Positions 12,071 to 27,100 of a stretch of DNA of 64,000 bases are shown in pieces. Under the pieces are notes generated by a model. That model had not been told where the DNA came from. It was given only the letters and a program-made list of their open reading frames with translations, and did no database searches. Position 1 is the stretch's first letter. Every line of letters begins with the position of its first letter. The DNA comes from Atherix ibis (lineage: Eukaryota > Arthropoda > Insecta > Diptera > Athericidae), in contig OY282608.1 in assembly GCA_958298945.1 (NCBI GenBank), forward strand, positions 81,764,806-81,828,805. Reading direction: 5' to 3'. The position numbers were made by a program, and so were the translations under genes.

Positions 12071-14100
12071 AACAAGCCAACAAACCAACAAGCCAACAAA
12101 CCAACAAACCAACATACGAACTAACCAACAAACCAACAAACCAACAAACCAACAAACCAATAAACCAACAAACCAACAAACCAACAAACCAACAAACCAA
12201 CAAAAGAACAAACGAACAAACCAACAAACAAATAAACCAACAAACCAACAAGCCAACAAACCAACAAACCAACAAACGAACAAACGAACAAGCCAACAAA
12301 CCAATAAAAAACAAACGAACAAACGAACAAACCAACAAACCAACGAACCAACAAACCAACAAAACAACCAACCAACAAACGAACAAACCAATAAACCAAC
12401 AAACCAACAAACCAACAAACCAACAAGACAACAAACCAACAAATCAAAAAACCAACAAACCAACAAACCAACAAGCCAACAAACCAAAAAAGCAATAAAC
12501 CAACAAACCAACATACCAACAAACCAACAAACCAACAAACCAACAAGCCAATAATCCAACAAGCCAACAAACCAACAAAACAACAAACTAACAAACCAAC
12601 AAACCAACAAGCCAACAAGCCAACAAACCAACAAACCAACAAACGAACGAACCAACAAACCAATAAACCAACAAACCAATAAACCGACAAGCGAACAAAC
12701 CAACAAACCAACAAACCAACAAACCAACAAGCCAACAATCCAACAAGCCAACTAGCCAACAAACCAACAAACCAACAAACCAACAAACCAACAAGCCAAC
12801 AAACCAACAAGCCAACGAACCAACAAACCAACAAACCAATAAACCAACAAACCAACAAGCCAACAAACCAACAAACCAACAAACCAACAAACCAACAAAC
12901 CAACAAACCAACAAACGAACAAACCAACAAACCAACAAACCGACAAACCAACAAACCAACAAACCAACAAGCCAACAAACCAACAAACCAACAAACGAAA
13001 AAACCAACAAACCAATAAACTGACAAACCAACAAATCAACAAACCAACAAACCAACAAGCCAACAAGCCAACAAACCAACAAATTAACAAGCCAACAAAC
13101 GAACAAACCAACAAACCAACAAAACAACAAACCAACAAACCAACAAACCAACAAACCAACAAACCAACAAACCAACAAACCACCAAACCAACAAACCAAC
13201 AAGCCAACAAACCAACAAACCAACAAGCCAACAAACCAACAAGCCAACAAACCAACAAACCAACAAACCAACAAAACAACAAACCAACAAACCAACAAAC
13301 CAACAAACCAACAAACCAACAAACCAACAAACCAACAAACCAACAAACCAACAAACCAACAAACCAACAAACCAACAAACCAACAAACCAACAAACTAAC
13401 AAGCCAACAAACCAACAAGCCAACAAACCAACAACCCAACAAACCAACAAACCAACACACCAACAAACCAACAAACCAACAAACCAACAAACCAACAAGC
13501 AACAAACTAATAAACCAACAAACGAATAAACGAACAAACCAACAAACAAATAAACCAACAAACCAACAAACCAACAAACCAACAAGCCAACAAACCAACA
13601 AACCAACAAACGAACAAACCAACAAACCAACAAACCAACAAGCCAACAAACCAACAAACAAACAAACGAACAAACGAACAAACCAACAAACGAACAAACC
13701 AACAAACCAACAAACCAACAAACCAACAAACCAACAGACCAACAAGCCAACAAACCAACAAATCAACCAACCAACAAACCAACAAACGAACAAACCAACA
13801 AACCAACAAACCAACAAACCAACAAACCAACAAACCAACAAACCAACAAACCAACAAGCCAACAAACCAACAAACCAACAAACCAACAAACCAAAACCCC
13901 GACAAACCAACAAACCAACAAGCCAACAAACCAAAAAACCAATAAACCAACAAACCAATATACCAACAACCAACAAACCAACAAACCAACAAGCCAACAA
14001 GCCAACAAGCCAACAAGCCAACAAGCCAACAAACCAACAAGCCAACAAACCACCAAACCAACAAACCAACAAGCCAACAAACCAACAAGCCAACAAACCA
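11773..14100. repeat. Duplicated block, right copy (pairs with 8.44-11.35 kb)
   Basis: Contains ATACGAAC 12114, GCAAT 12492, GCCAATAATCC 12547, CGAACGA 12643, CTAG 12752, gamma GCAAC 13499 and CCCCG 13897 in the same order as the left copy. A unit near 12301-12312 (CCAATAAAAAACAAACG) is 1 bp shorter than its partner near 8976. That explains the one 9-bp step in an offset series otherwise made of multiples of 8. Confidence 0.87.
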
Positions 14101-14161
14101 ACAAACCAACAAACGAACAAACCAACAAACCAATAAACCAACAAACCAATAAAACGACAGG
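13499..14161. repeat. Recurrent variant cassette, copy at 13.5 kb
   Basis: Complete order: gamma 13499, delta about 13660, epsilon about 13762, CCCCG 13897, beta 13931-13975, zeta about 13990-14035 (run of CCAACAAG), alpha ending with CGACAGG at about 14155. The CCCCG and CGACAGG details tie it to the 2.8 and 4.7 kb copies. Confidence 0.87.
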
Positions 14162-15949
14162 CCAACAAGCCAACAAACCAACAAACCAACAAATCAACAA
14201 ACCAACAAGCCAACAAATCAACAAGCCAACAAACCAACAAACCAACAAACCAACAAACTAACAAACCAACAAGCCAACAAGCCAACAAACCAACAAACCA
14301 ACAAACCAACAAACCAAGAAACGAACAAACCAACAAAACAAACAAACCAACAAACAAACAAACCAACAAACCAACAAGCCAACAAATCAGCAAACCAACA
14401 AACGAACAAACCAACAAATCAAAAAACCAATAAACCGACAAGCCAACAAACCAACAAACCAACAAACCGACAAGCCAACAAGCCAACAAACCAACAAACC
14501 AAAAAACCAACAAACGAACAAGCCAACAAACCAACAAGCCAACAAACCAACAAACAAACAAACCAACAAACCAACAAACCAACAAACCAACAAGCCAACA
14601 AACCAACAAACAAACAAACAAACAAACCAACAAACCAACAAACCAACAAACCAACAAACCAACAAGCCAACAAACCATCAAACCAACAAACGAATAAACG
14701 AACAAACCAACAAACAAATAAACCAACAAACCAACAAACCAACAAGCCAACAAACCAACAAATCAACCAACCAACAAACCAACAAACCAACAAACCAACA
14801 AGCCAACCAACCAACAAACTAACAAACCAACGAGCCAACAAACCAACAAACCAACAAACTAACAAACAAACAAACCAACAAACCAACGAACCAACAAACC
14901 AACAAACCAACAAACCAACAAACCAACAAACCAACAAGCCAACAAACCAACAAACCAACAAACCAACAAACCAACAAACGAACAAACTAACAAACCAACA
15001 AACCAACAAACCAACAAACCAACAAACCCACAAACCAACACACCAACAAAACAACAAACCAACAAACCAACAAACCAACAAACCAACAAACCAACAAACC
15101 AACAAACGAACAAACCAACAAACCAACAAATCAACAAACCAACAAACCAACGAGCCAACAAACGAACAAACCAATAAACCAACAAAACAACAAACCAACA
15201 TACCAACAAACCAACAAGCCAACAAACCCACAAACCAACAAACCAACAAGCTAACAAACCAACAAACCAACAAACCAACAAACCAACAAACCAACAAACC
15301 AACAAACGAACAAACCAATAAACCAATAGACCAACAAGCCAACAAACCAACAAACTAACAAACCAACAAGTCAACAAGCCAACAAGCCAACAAACCAACA
15401 AACCAACAAACCAACAAACCAACAAACCAACAAACCAACAAATGAACAAACCAACAAACCAACAAACGAACAAACCAACAAACCAACAAACCAACAAACC
15501 AACAAACCAACAAGCCAACAAAACAACAAACCAACATACCAACGAACCAACAAACGAACTAACCAATAAACCAACAAACCAACAAACCAACGAACCAACA
15601 AACCAACAAACCAAAATGCCAACAAACCAACTAACCAAAAAACCAACAAACCAACAAACCAACAAGCCAACAAACCAAAAAACCAATAAACCAACAAACC
15701 AACAAACCAACAAACCAACAAGCCAACAAACCAACAAACGAATAAACCAACAAACTCACAAGCCAACAAAAGAACAAACCAACAAACAAACAAACCAACA
15801 AACGAACAAACCAACAAACCAACAAACCAAAAAACCAACAAACCAACAAGCCAACAAGCCAACAAACCAACAAGCGAACAAACCAACATACTAACAAGCC
15901 AACAAACCACCAAGACAACAAACCAACAAACCAACAAACCAACAAACCA

Positions 15950-16340
15950 ACACACCAACAAACCAACAAACCAACAAACCAACAAACCAACAAACCAACA
16001 AAGGAACAAACCAACAAACCAACAAACCAACAAACCAACGAGCCAACAAACGAACAAACCAACAAACCAACAAAACAACAAACCAACAAGCGAACAAACC
16101 AACAAACCAACAAACCAACAAACCAACAAACCAACAAACGAACAAACCAACACACCAACAAACCAACAAACCAACAAACCAACAAACCAACAAAGGAACA
16201 AACCAACAAACCAACAAACCAACAAACCAACGAGCCAACAAACGAACAAACCAACAAACCAACAAAACAACAAACCAACAAGCGAACAAACCAACAAACC
16301 AACAAACCAACAAACCAACAAACCAACAAACCAACAAGCC
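15950..16340. repeat. 192-200 bp tandem duplication
   Basis: CACACC at 15951 and 16151 (200 bp) and AAAGGAAC near 16000 and 16192 (192 bp), with the same downstream CGAGCC and ACAACAAACCAACAAGCG markers. The AAAGGAAC unit is rare and is found only in this central lineage (also near 17985, 19257, 20242, 22731, 25867 and 27155). Confidence 0.88.
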
Positions 16341-19092
16341 AACAAACCAACAAACCAACAAACCAACAAACCAACAAACCAACAAACGAACAAACCAACA
16401 AACCAACAAGCCAATAAACCAACAAACAAACAAACGAATAAACGAACAAACGAACAAATTAACAAACGAACAAACCAACAAGCCAACAAACCAACAAACC
16501 AACAAACCAACAAACCAACAAACCAACAAACCAACAAACCAACAAACCAACAAACCAACAAACCAACAAACCAACAATCCAACACACGAATAAACCAACA
16601 AACCAAGAAGCCAACAAACCAACAAACCAACAAACCAACAAACCAACAAACCAACAAACCAACAAACCAACAAACCAACAAACCAACAAACCAACAAACC
16701 AACAAACCAATAAACCAACAAACCAACAAGCGAACAAACCAACAAACGAACAAACCAACAAACCAACAAACCAACAAACCAACAAACCAACAAGCCAACA
16801 AAACAACAAACCAACATACCAACGAACCAACAAACGAACTAACCAATAAACCAACAAACCAACAAACCAACGAACCAACAAACCAACAAAACAACAAGCC
16901 AACAAACCAACAAACCAACAAACCAACAAACCAACAAACCAACAAACCAACAAACGAACAAACTAACAAACCAACAAACCAACAAACCAACAAACCAACA
17001 AACCCACAAACCAACACACCAACAAACCAACAAACCAACAAACCAACAAACCAACAAACCAACAAACCAACAAACCAACAAACGAACAAACCAACAAACC
17101 AACAAATCAACAAACCAACAAACCAACAAGCCAACAAGCCAACAAACCAACAAGCGAACAAACCAACATACTAACAAGCCAACAAACCACCAAGACAACA
17201 AACCAACAAACCAACAAACCAACAAGCCAACAAGCCAACAAACCAACAAACCAACAAACCAACAAACCGACAAACCAACAAACCAAAAAACCAACAAACC
17301 AAAAAACCAACAAACCAACAAGCCAACAAACCAACAAACGAATAAACCAACAAAAGAACAAACCAACAAACAAACAAACCAACAAACCAACAAACCAACA
17401 AACCAACAAGCCAACAAACCAACAAACGAATAAACCAACAAACTCACAAGCCAACAAAAGAACAAACCAACAAACAAACAAACCAACAAACCAACAAACC
17501 AACAAACCAACAAGCCAACAAACCAACAAACGAATAAACCAACAAACTCACAAGCCAACAAAAGAACAAACCAACAAACAAACAAACCAACAAACGAACA
17601 AACCAACAAACCAACAAACCAAAAAACCAACAAACCAACAAGCCAACAAGCCAACAAACCAACAAGCGAACAAACCAACATACTAACAAGCCAACAAACC
17701 ACCAAGACAACAAACCAACAAACCAACAAACCAACAAGCCAACAAGCCAACAAACCAACAAACCAACAAACCAACAAACCGACAAACCAACAAACCAAAA
17801 AACCAACAAACGAACAAACCAACAAACAAACAAACCAACAAACCAACAAGCCAACAAACCAACAAACCAACAAACCAACAATCCAACAAACGAATAAACC
17901 AACAAACCAACAAGCCAACAAACCAACAAACCAACAAACCAACACACCAACAAACCAACAAACCAACAAACCAACAAACCAACAAAGGAACAAACCAACA
18001 AACCAACAAACCAACAAACCAACGAGCCAACAAACGAACAAACCAACAAACCAACAAAACAACAAACCAACAAGCGAACAAACCAACAAACCAACAAACC
18101 AACAAACCAACAAACCAACAAACCAACAAGCCAACAAACCAACAAACCAACAAACCAACAAACCAACAAACCAACAAACGAACAAACCAACAAACCAACA
18201 AGCCAATAAACCAACAAACAAACAAACGAATAAACGAACAAACGAACAAATTAACAAACGAACAAACCAACAAGCCAACAAACCAACAAACCAACAAACC
18301 AACAAACCAACAAACCAACAAACCAACAAACCAACAAACCAACAAACCAACAAACCAACAAACCAACAATCCAACACACGAATAAACCAACAAACCAAGA
18401 AGCCAACAAACCAACAAACCAACAAACCAACAAACCAACAAACCAACAAACCAACAAACCAACAAACCAACAAACCAACAAACCAACAAACCAACAAACC
18501 AATAAACCAACAAACCAACAAGCGAACAAACCAACAAACGAACAAACCAACAAACCAACAAACCAACAAACCAACAAACCAACAAGCCAACAAAACAACA
18601 AACCAACATACCAACGAACCAACAAACGAACTAACCAATAAACCAACAAACCAACAAACCAACGAACCAACAAACCAACAAAACAACAAGCCAACAAACC
18701 AACAAACCAACAAACCAACAAACCAACAAACCAACAAACCAACAAACGAACAAACTAACAAACCAACAAACCAACAAACCAAAAAACCAACAAACCCACA
18801 AACCAACACACCAACAAACCAACAAACCAACAAACCAACAAACCAACAAACCAACAAACCAACAAACCAACAAACGAACAAACCAACAAACCAACAAATC
18901 AACAAACCAACAAACCAACAAGCCAACAAGCCAACAAACCAACAAGCGAACAAACCAACATACTAACAAGCCAACAAACCACCAAGACAACAAACCAACA
19001 AACCAACAAACCAACAAGCCAACAAGCCAACAAACCAACAAACCAACAAACCAACAAACCGACAAACCAACAAACCAAAAAACCAACAAACC
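16150..19092. repeat. 1792-bp duplication inside the 9.7 kb unit
   Basis: Segment 16150-17300 recurs at 17942-19092 at a constant offset of 1792 bp (224 octamers): CACACC 16151/17943, AAGG 16193/17985, AATT 16457/18249, CATACC 16815/18607, TACTAAC 17171/18963. I see no length change across about 1.1 kb. The copies diverge after about 17300/19092. Confidence 0.9.
17171..17825. repeat. 512-bp and 104-bp nested duplications
   Basis: TACTAAC plus the following CCACCAAGACAAC block (about 140 bp) recurs 512 bp (64 octamers) downstream, at 17171 and 17683. Between them, CGAATAAACC with ACTCACAAGCC occurs at 17442 and 17546, a 104-bp (13-octamer) tandem pair. Confidence 0.85.
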
Positions 19093-20869
19093 AACAAACC
19101 AACAAACAAACAAACCAACAAACCAACAAACCAACAAACCAACAATCCAACAAACGAATAAACCAACAAACCAACAAGCCAACAAACCAACAAACCAACA
19201 AACCAACACACCAACAAACCAACAAACCAACAAACCAACAAACCAACAAACCAACAAAGGAACAAACCAACAAACCAACAAACCAACAAACCAACGAGCC
19301 AACAAACGAACAAACCAACAAACCAACAAAACAACAAACCAACAAGCGAACAAACCAACAAACCAACAAACCAACAAACCAACAAACCAACAAACGAACA
19401 AACCAACAAACCAACAAGCCAATAAACCAACAAACAAACAAACGAATAAACGAACAAACGAACAAATTAACAAACGAACAAACCAACAAGCGAACAAACC
19501 AAAAAACGAACAAACCAACAAACCAACAAACCAACAAACCAACAAACCAACAAGCCAACAAAACAACAAACCAACATACCAACGAACCAACAAACGAACT
19601 AACCAATAAACCAACAAACCAACAAACCAACGAACCAACAAACCAACAAAACAACAAGCCAACAAACCAACAAACCAACAAACCAACAAACCAACAAACC
19701 AACAAACCAACAAACGAACAAACTAACAAACCAACAAACCAACAAACCAACAAACCAACAAACCCACAAACCAACACACCAACAAACCAACAAACCAACA
19801 AACCAACAAACCAACAAACCAACAAACCAACAAACCAACAAACGAACAAACCAACAAACCAACAAATCAACAAACCAACAAACCAACAAGCCAACAAGCC
19901 AACAAACCAACAAGCGAACAAACCAACATACTAACAAGCCAACAAACCACCAAGACAACAAACCAACAAACCAACAAACCAACAAGCCAACAAGCCAACA
20001 AACCAACAAACCAACAAACCAACAAACCGACAAACCAACAAACCAAAAAACCAACAAACCAACAAACCAACAAACAAACAAACCAACAAACCAACAAGCC
20101 AACAAACCAACAAACCAACAAACCAACAATCCAACAAACGAATAAACCAACAAACCAACAAGCCAACAAACCAACAAACCAACAAACCAACACACCAACA
20201 AACCAACAAACCAACAAACCAACAAACCAACAAACCAACAAAGGAACAAACCAACAAACCAACAAACCAACAAACCAACGAGCCAACAAACGAACAAACC
20301 AACAAACCAACAAAACAACAAACCAACAAGCGAACAAACCAACAAACCAACAAACCAACAAACCAACAAACCAACAAACGAACAAACCAACAAACCAACA
20401 AGCCAATAAACCAACAAACAAACAAACGAATAAACGAACAAACGAACAAATTAACAAACGAACAAACCAACAAACCAACAAACCAAAAAACCAACAAACC
20501 AACTAGCCAACAAGCCAACAAACCAACAAGTGAACAAACCAACATACTAACAAGCCAACAAATCACCAAGACAACAAACCAACAAACCAACAAGCCAACA
20601 AGCCAACAAATCAACAAACCAACAAACCAACAAACCGACAAACCAACAAACCAAAAAACCAACAAACCAACAAACCAACAAACCAACAAACCAACAAACC
20701 AACAAACCAACAAACCAACAAACCAACAAGTCAACAAACCAACAAACCAACAAACCAACAATCCAACAAACGAATAAACCAACAAACCAAGAAGCCAACA
20801 AACCAACAAACCAACAAACCAACACACCAACAAACCAACAAACCAACAAACCAACAAACCAACAAACCA

Positions 20870-21115
20870 ACAAACCAACAAACCAATAAACCAACAAACC
20901 AACAAGCGAACAAACCAACAACTCAACAAACCAACAAACCAAAAAACGAACAAACCAACAAACCAACAAACCAACAAACCAACAAACCAACAAACCAACA
21001 AACCAACAAACCAACAAACCAACAAACCAACAAACCAACAAACCAATAAACCAACAAACCAACAAGCGAACAAACCAACAAATCAACAAACCAACAAACC
21101 AAAAAACGAACAAAC
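20870..21115. repeat. Short tandem duplication near 21 kb
   Basis: The sequence around 20884-20950 (CCAATAAA, CAAGCGAAC, then CCAAAAAACGAAC) recurs around 21045-21115, about 0.16-0.17 kb away. The sister region in copy 2 (27.80-28.03 kb) has the same pair, so this doubling predates the 9.7 kb duplication. Confidence 0.75.
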
Positions 21116-22199
21116 CAACAAACCAACAAACCAACAAACCAACAAACCAACAAACCAACAAACCAATAAACCAACAAGCCAACAAACCAACAAACCAACA
21201 AACCAAAAAACCAACAAACAAACAAACCAACAAGCCAACAAACCAAAAAACCAATAAACCAACAAACCAACATACAAACAAACCAACAAACATACAAACC
21301 AACAAGCCTACAAGCCAACAAGCCAACAAACCAACAAACCAACAAACGAACAAACCAACAAACCAACAAACCAACAAACAAATAAACCAACAAACCAACA
21401 AACCAACAAACCAACAAGCCAACAAACCAACAAACCAACGAACGAACAAACCAACAAACCAACAAACCAAGAAGCCAATAAACCAACAAACAAACAAACG
21501 AACAAACAAAGAAACGAACAAACCAACAAACGAACAAACCAACAAACCAACAAACCAACAAACCAACAAGCCAACAAACCAACAAATCAACAAACCAACA
21601 AACCAACAAAACAACAAACGAACAAACCAACAAACGAACAAACCAACAAACCAATAAACCAACAAGCCAACAAACCAACAAACCAACAAACCAAAAAACC
21701 AACAAACCAACAAACCAACAAGCCAACAAACCAAAAAACCAATAAACCAACAAACCAACATACCAAGAAACCAACAAACCAACAAACCATCAAACCAACA
21801 AACCAACAAACCAACAAGCCAACAAGCCAACAAACCGACAAGCCAACAAACCAACAAACGAACAAACCAACAAACCCACAAGCCAACAAAAGAACAAACC
21901 AACAAACAAACAAACCAACAAACGAACAAACCAACAAACCAAAAAACCAAAAAACCAACAAACCAACAAGCCAACAAGCCAACAAACCAACAAGCGAACA
22001 AACCAACATTCTAACAATCCAACAAACCACCAAGACAACAAACCAACACACCAACAAGCCAACAAGCCAACAAACCAACAAACCAACAAACCAACAAACC
22101 AACAAACCAACAAATCAACAAACCAACAAACCAACAAACCAACAAACCAACAAACCAACAAACCAACAAACCAACAAACCAACAAGCCAACAAACCAAC

Positions 22200-23140
22200 A
22201 AACCAACAAACCAACAATCCAACAAACGAATAAGCCAACAAACCAACAAACCAACAAAGCAACGAACCAACAAACCAACAAACCAACATGCCAACAAAAA
22301 CAACTAACCAAAAAACCAACAAACTAACAAACCAACAAGCCAACAAACCAAAAAACCAATAAACCAACAAACCAACAAACCAACAAACCAACAAACCAAC
22401 AAACCAACAAGCCAACAAAGCAACAAGCCAACAAACCAACAAACGAACAAACCAACAATCCAACAAGCTAACAAACGAACAAACCAACAACCCAACAATC
22501 CAACAAACCAACAAACCAACATGCCAACAAACCGACAAACCAACAAACCAAAAAACCAACAAACCAACAAACCAACAAACAAACAAACCAACAAACCAAC
22601 AAACCAACAAACCAACAATCCAACAAACGAATAAACCAACAAACCAACAAGCCAACAAACCAACAAACCAACAAACCAACACACCAACAAACCAACAAAC
22701 CAACAAACCAACAAACCAACAAACCAACAAAGGAACAAACCAACAAACCAACAAACCAACAAACCAACGAGCCAACAAACCAACAAACCAACAAGCCAAC
22801 AAACCAACAAACCAACAAACCAACAATCCAACAAACGAATAAGCCAACAAACCAACAAACCAACAAAGCAACGAACCAACAAACCAACAAACCAACATGC
22901 CAACAAAAACAACTAACCAAAAAACCAACAAACTAACAAACCAACAAGCCAACAAACCAAAAAACCAATAAACCAACAAACCAACAAACCAACAAACCAA
23001 CAAACCAACAAACCAACAAGCCAACAAAGCAACAAGCCAACAAACCAACAAACGAACAAACCAACAATCCAACAAGCTAACAAACGAACAAACCAACAAC
23101 CCAACAATCCAACAAACCAACAAACCAACATGCCAACAAA
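22200..23140. repeat. ~0.33 kb segment repeated 609 bp apart
   Basis: CAATCC 22215/22824, CATGCCAACAAAAAC 22287/22896 and CATG 22520/23129 all lie 609 bp apart, so about 22.20-22.53 kb recurs at 22.81-23.14 kb with other array sequence between. The sister copy near 28.95-29.28 kb is single. This accounts for most of the 769-bp length difference between the two large units. Confidence 0.88.
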
Positions 23141-24130
23141 CCAACTAACCAAAAAACCAACAAACCAACAAACCAACAAGCCAACAAACCAAAAAACTAA
23201 TAAACCAACAAACCAACAAACCAACAAACCAACAAACCAATAAACCAACAAACCAACAAACCAACAAGCAAACAAGCCAACAAACCAACAAGCCAACAAA
23301 CCAACAAACGAACAAACCAACAAACCCACAAGCCAACAAAAGAACAAACCAACACACAAACAAACCAACAAATGAACAAACCAACAAACCAACAAACCAA
23401 CAAACAAATAAACCAACAAGCCAACAAGCCAACAAACCAACAAGCCAACAAACCAACAAACCAACAAACTAAGAATCAAACAAACCAACAAACCAACAAA
23501 CCAACAAACCAACAAACCAACAAACCAACAAACCAACAAACCAACAAACCAACAAGCCAACAAACCAACAAACCAACAAACCAACAAACCAACAAACCAA
23601 CAAACCAACAAACCAACAAACCAACAAACCAACAAACCAACAAACGAACAAACCAACAAATCAACAAACCAACAAACCAACAAACCAACGAGCCAACAAA
23701 CGAACAAACCAATAAACCAACAAAACAACAAACCAATATACCAACAAACCAACAAGCCAACAAACCAACAAACCAAGAAACCAACAAGCTAACAAACCAA
23801 CAAGCCAACAAACGAACAAACCAATAAACCAATAGACCAACAAGCCAACAAGCCAACAAACCAACAAACGAACAAACCAACAAACCAACAAACCAACAAA
23901 CCAACAAACCAACAAACCAACAAACCTACAAACCAACAAACCAACAAACCAACAAACGAACAAACCAACAAATCAACAAACCAACAAACCAACAAACCAA
24001 CGAGCCAACAAACGAACAAACCAATAAACCAACAAAACAACAAACCAACATACCAACAAACCAACAAGCCAACAAACCAACAAACCAAGAAACCAACAAG
24101 CTAACAAACCAACAAACCAACAAACGAACA

Positions 24131-27100
24131 AACCAATAAACCAACAAGCCAACAAACCAACAAACCAACAAACCGACAAGCCAACAAGCCAACAAACCAA
24201 CAAACCAAAAAACCAACAAACGAACAAGCCAACAAACCAACAAGCCAACAAACCAACAAACAAACAAACCAACAAACCAACAAACCAACAAACCAACAAA
24301 CCAACAAACCAACAAACAAACAAACAAACAAACCAACAAACCAACAAACCAACAAACCAACAAACTAACAAGCCAACAAACCAACAAACCAACAAACGAA
24401 TAAACGAACAAACCAACAAACAAATAAACCAACAAACCAACAAACCAACAAGCCAACAAACCAACAAATCAACCAACCAACAAACCAACAAACCAACAAA
24501 CCAACAAGCCAACAAACCAACAAACTAACAAACCAACGAGCCAACAAACCAACAAACCAACAAACTAACAAACAAACAAACCAACAAACCAACGAACCAA
24601 CAAACCAACAAACCAACAAACCAACAAACCAACAAACCAACAAGCCAACAAACCAACAAACCAACAAACCAACAAACCAACAAACGAACAAACTAACAAA
24701 CCAACAAACCAACAAACCAACAAACCAACAAACCCACAAACCAACACACCAACAAACCAACAAACCAACAAACCAACAAACCAACAAACCAACAAACCAA
24801 CAAACCAACAAACGAACAAACCAACAAACCAACAAATCAACAAACCAACAAACCAACGAGCCAACAAACGAACAAACCAATAAACCAACAAAACAACAAA
24901 CCAACATACCAACAAACCAACAAGCCAACAAACCAACAAACCAACAAACCAACAAGCTAACAAACCAACAAACCAACAAACCAACAAACCAACAAACCAA
25001 CAAACCAACAAACGAACAAACCAATAAACCAATAGACCAACAAGCCAACAAACCAACAAACTAACAAACCAACAAGTCAACAAGCCAACAAGCCAACAAA
25101 CCAACAAACCAACAAACCAACAAACCAACAAACCAACAAATGAACAAACCAACAAACCAACAAACGAACAAACCAACAAACCAACAAACCAACAAACCAA
25201 CAAACCAACAAGCCAACAAAACAACAAACCAACATACCAACGAACCAACAAACGAACTAACCAATAAACCAACAAACCAACAAACCAACGAACCAACAAA
25301 CCAACAAACCAAAATGCCAACAAACCAACTAACCAAAAAACCAACAAACCAACAAACCAACAAGCCAACAAACCAAAAAACCAATAAACCAACAAACCAA
25401 CAAACCAACAAACCAACAAGCCAACAAACCAACAAACGAATAAACCAACAAACTCACAAGCCAACAAAAGAACAAACCAACAAACAAACAAACCAACAAA
25501 CGAACAAACCAACAAACCAACAAACCAAAAAACCAACAAACCAACAAGCCAACAAGCCAACAAACCAACAAGCGAACAAACCAACATACTAACAAGCCAA
25601 CAAACCACCAAGACAACAAACCAACAAACCAACAAACCAACAAACCAACAAACCAACAAACCGACAAACCAACAAACCAAAAAACCAACAAACCAACAAA
25701 CCAACAAACAAACAAACCAACAAACCAACAAGCCAACAAACCAACAAACCAACAAACCAACAATCCAACAAACGAATAAACCAACAAACCAACAAGCCAA
25801 CAAACCAACAAACCAACAAACCAACACACCAACAAACCAACAAACCAACAAACCAACAAACCAACAAAGGAACAAACCAACAAACCAACAAACCAACAAA
25901 CCAACGAGCCAACAAACGAACAAACCAACAAACCAACAAAACAACAAACCAACAAGCGAACAAACCAACAAACCAACAAACCAACAAACCAACAAACCAA
26001 CAAACCAACAAGCCAACAAACCAACAAACCAACAAACCAACAAACCAACAAACCAACAAACGAACAAACCAACAAACCAACAAGCCAATAAACCAACAAA
26101 CAAACAAACGAATAAACGAACAAACGAACAAATTAACAAACGAACAAACCAACAAGCCAACAAACCAACAAACCAACAAACCAACAAACCAACAAACCAA
26201 CAAACCAACAAACCAACAAACCAACAAACCAACAAACCAACAATCCAACACACGAATAAACCAACAAACCAAGAAGCCAACAAACCAACAAACCAACAAA
26301 CCAACAAACCAACAAACCAACAAACCAACAAACCAACAAACCAACAAACCAACAAACCAACAAACCAATAAACCAACAAACCAACAAGCGAACAAACCAA
26401 CAAACGAACAAACCAACAAACCAACAAACCAACAAACCAACAAACCAACAAACCAACAAGCCAACAAAACAACAAACCAACATACCAACGAACCAACAAA
26501 CGAACTAACCAATAAACCAACAAACCAACAAACCAACGAACCAACAAACCAACAAAACAACAAGCCAACAAACCAACAAACCAACAAACCAACAAACCAA
26601 CAAACCAACAAACCAACAAACGAACAAACTAACAAACCAACAAACCAACAAACCAACAAACCAACAAACCCACAAACCAACACACCAACAAACCAACAAA
26701 CCAACAAACCAACAAACCAACAAACCAACAAACCAACAAACCAACAAACGAACAAACCAACAAACCAACAAATCAACAAACCAAAAAACCAACAAACCAA
26801 CAAGCCAACAAGCCAACAAACCAACAAGCGAACAAACCAACATACTAACAAGCCAACAAACCACCAAGACAACAAACCAACAAACCAACAAACCAACAAG
26901 CCAACAAGCCAACAAACCAACAAACCAACAAACCAACAAACCGACAAACCAACAAACCAAAAAACCAACAAACCAACAAACCAACAAACAAACAAACCAA
27001 CAAACCAACAAGCCAACAAACCAACAAACCAACAAACCAACAATCCAACAAACGAATAAACCAACAAACCAACAAGCCAACAAACCAACAAACCAACAAA

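Larger units (their letters stand above)
14430..24130. repeat. Largest higher-order unit, copy 1 (~9.7 kb)
   Basis: Start of the central lineage. Offsets to copy 2 are 9706 bp at CCGACAAG (14467/24173), 9698 at CATACCAACGAACC (15535/25233) and at TACTAAC (15891/25589), then 9674 at AAATTAACAAACG (16457/26131). In its right part the offsets are 6914 (TACTAAC 19931/26845 and 20547/27461), 6906 (22011/28917) and 6137 (CATG 22896/29033). Copy 1 is longer by 2760 bp (internal duplications of 1792 and 968 bp) and by a further 769 bp near 22-22.9 kb. Copy 2 begins exactly where it ends, so the pair is tandem. Confidence 0.9.
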
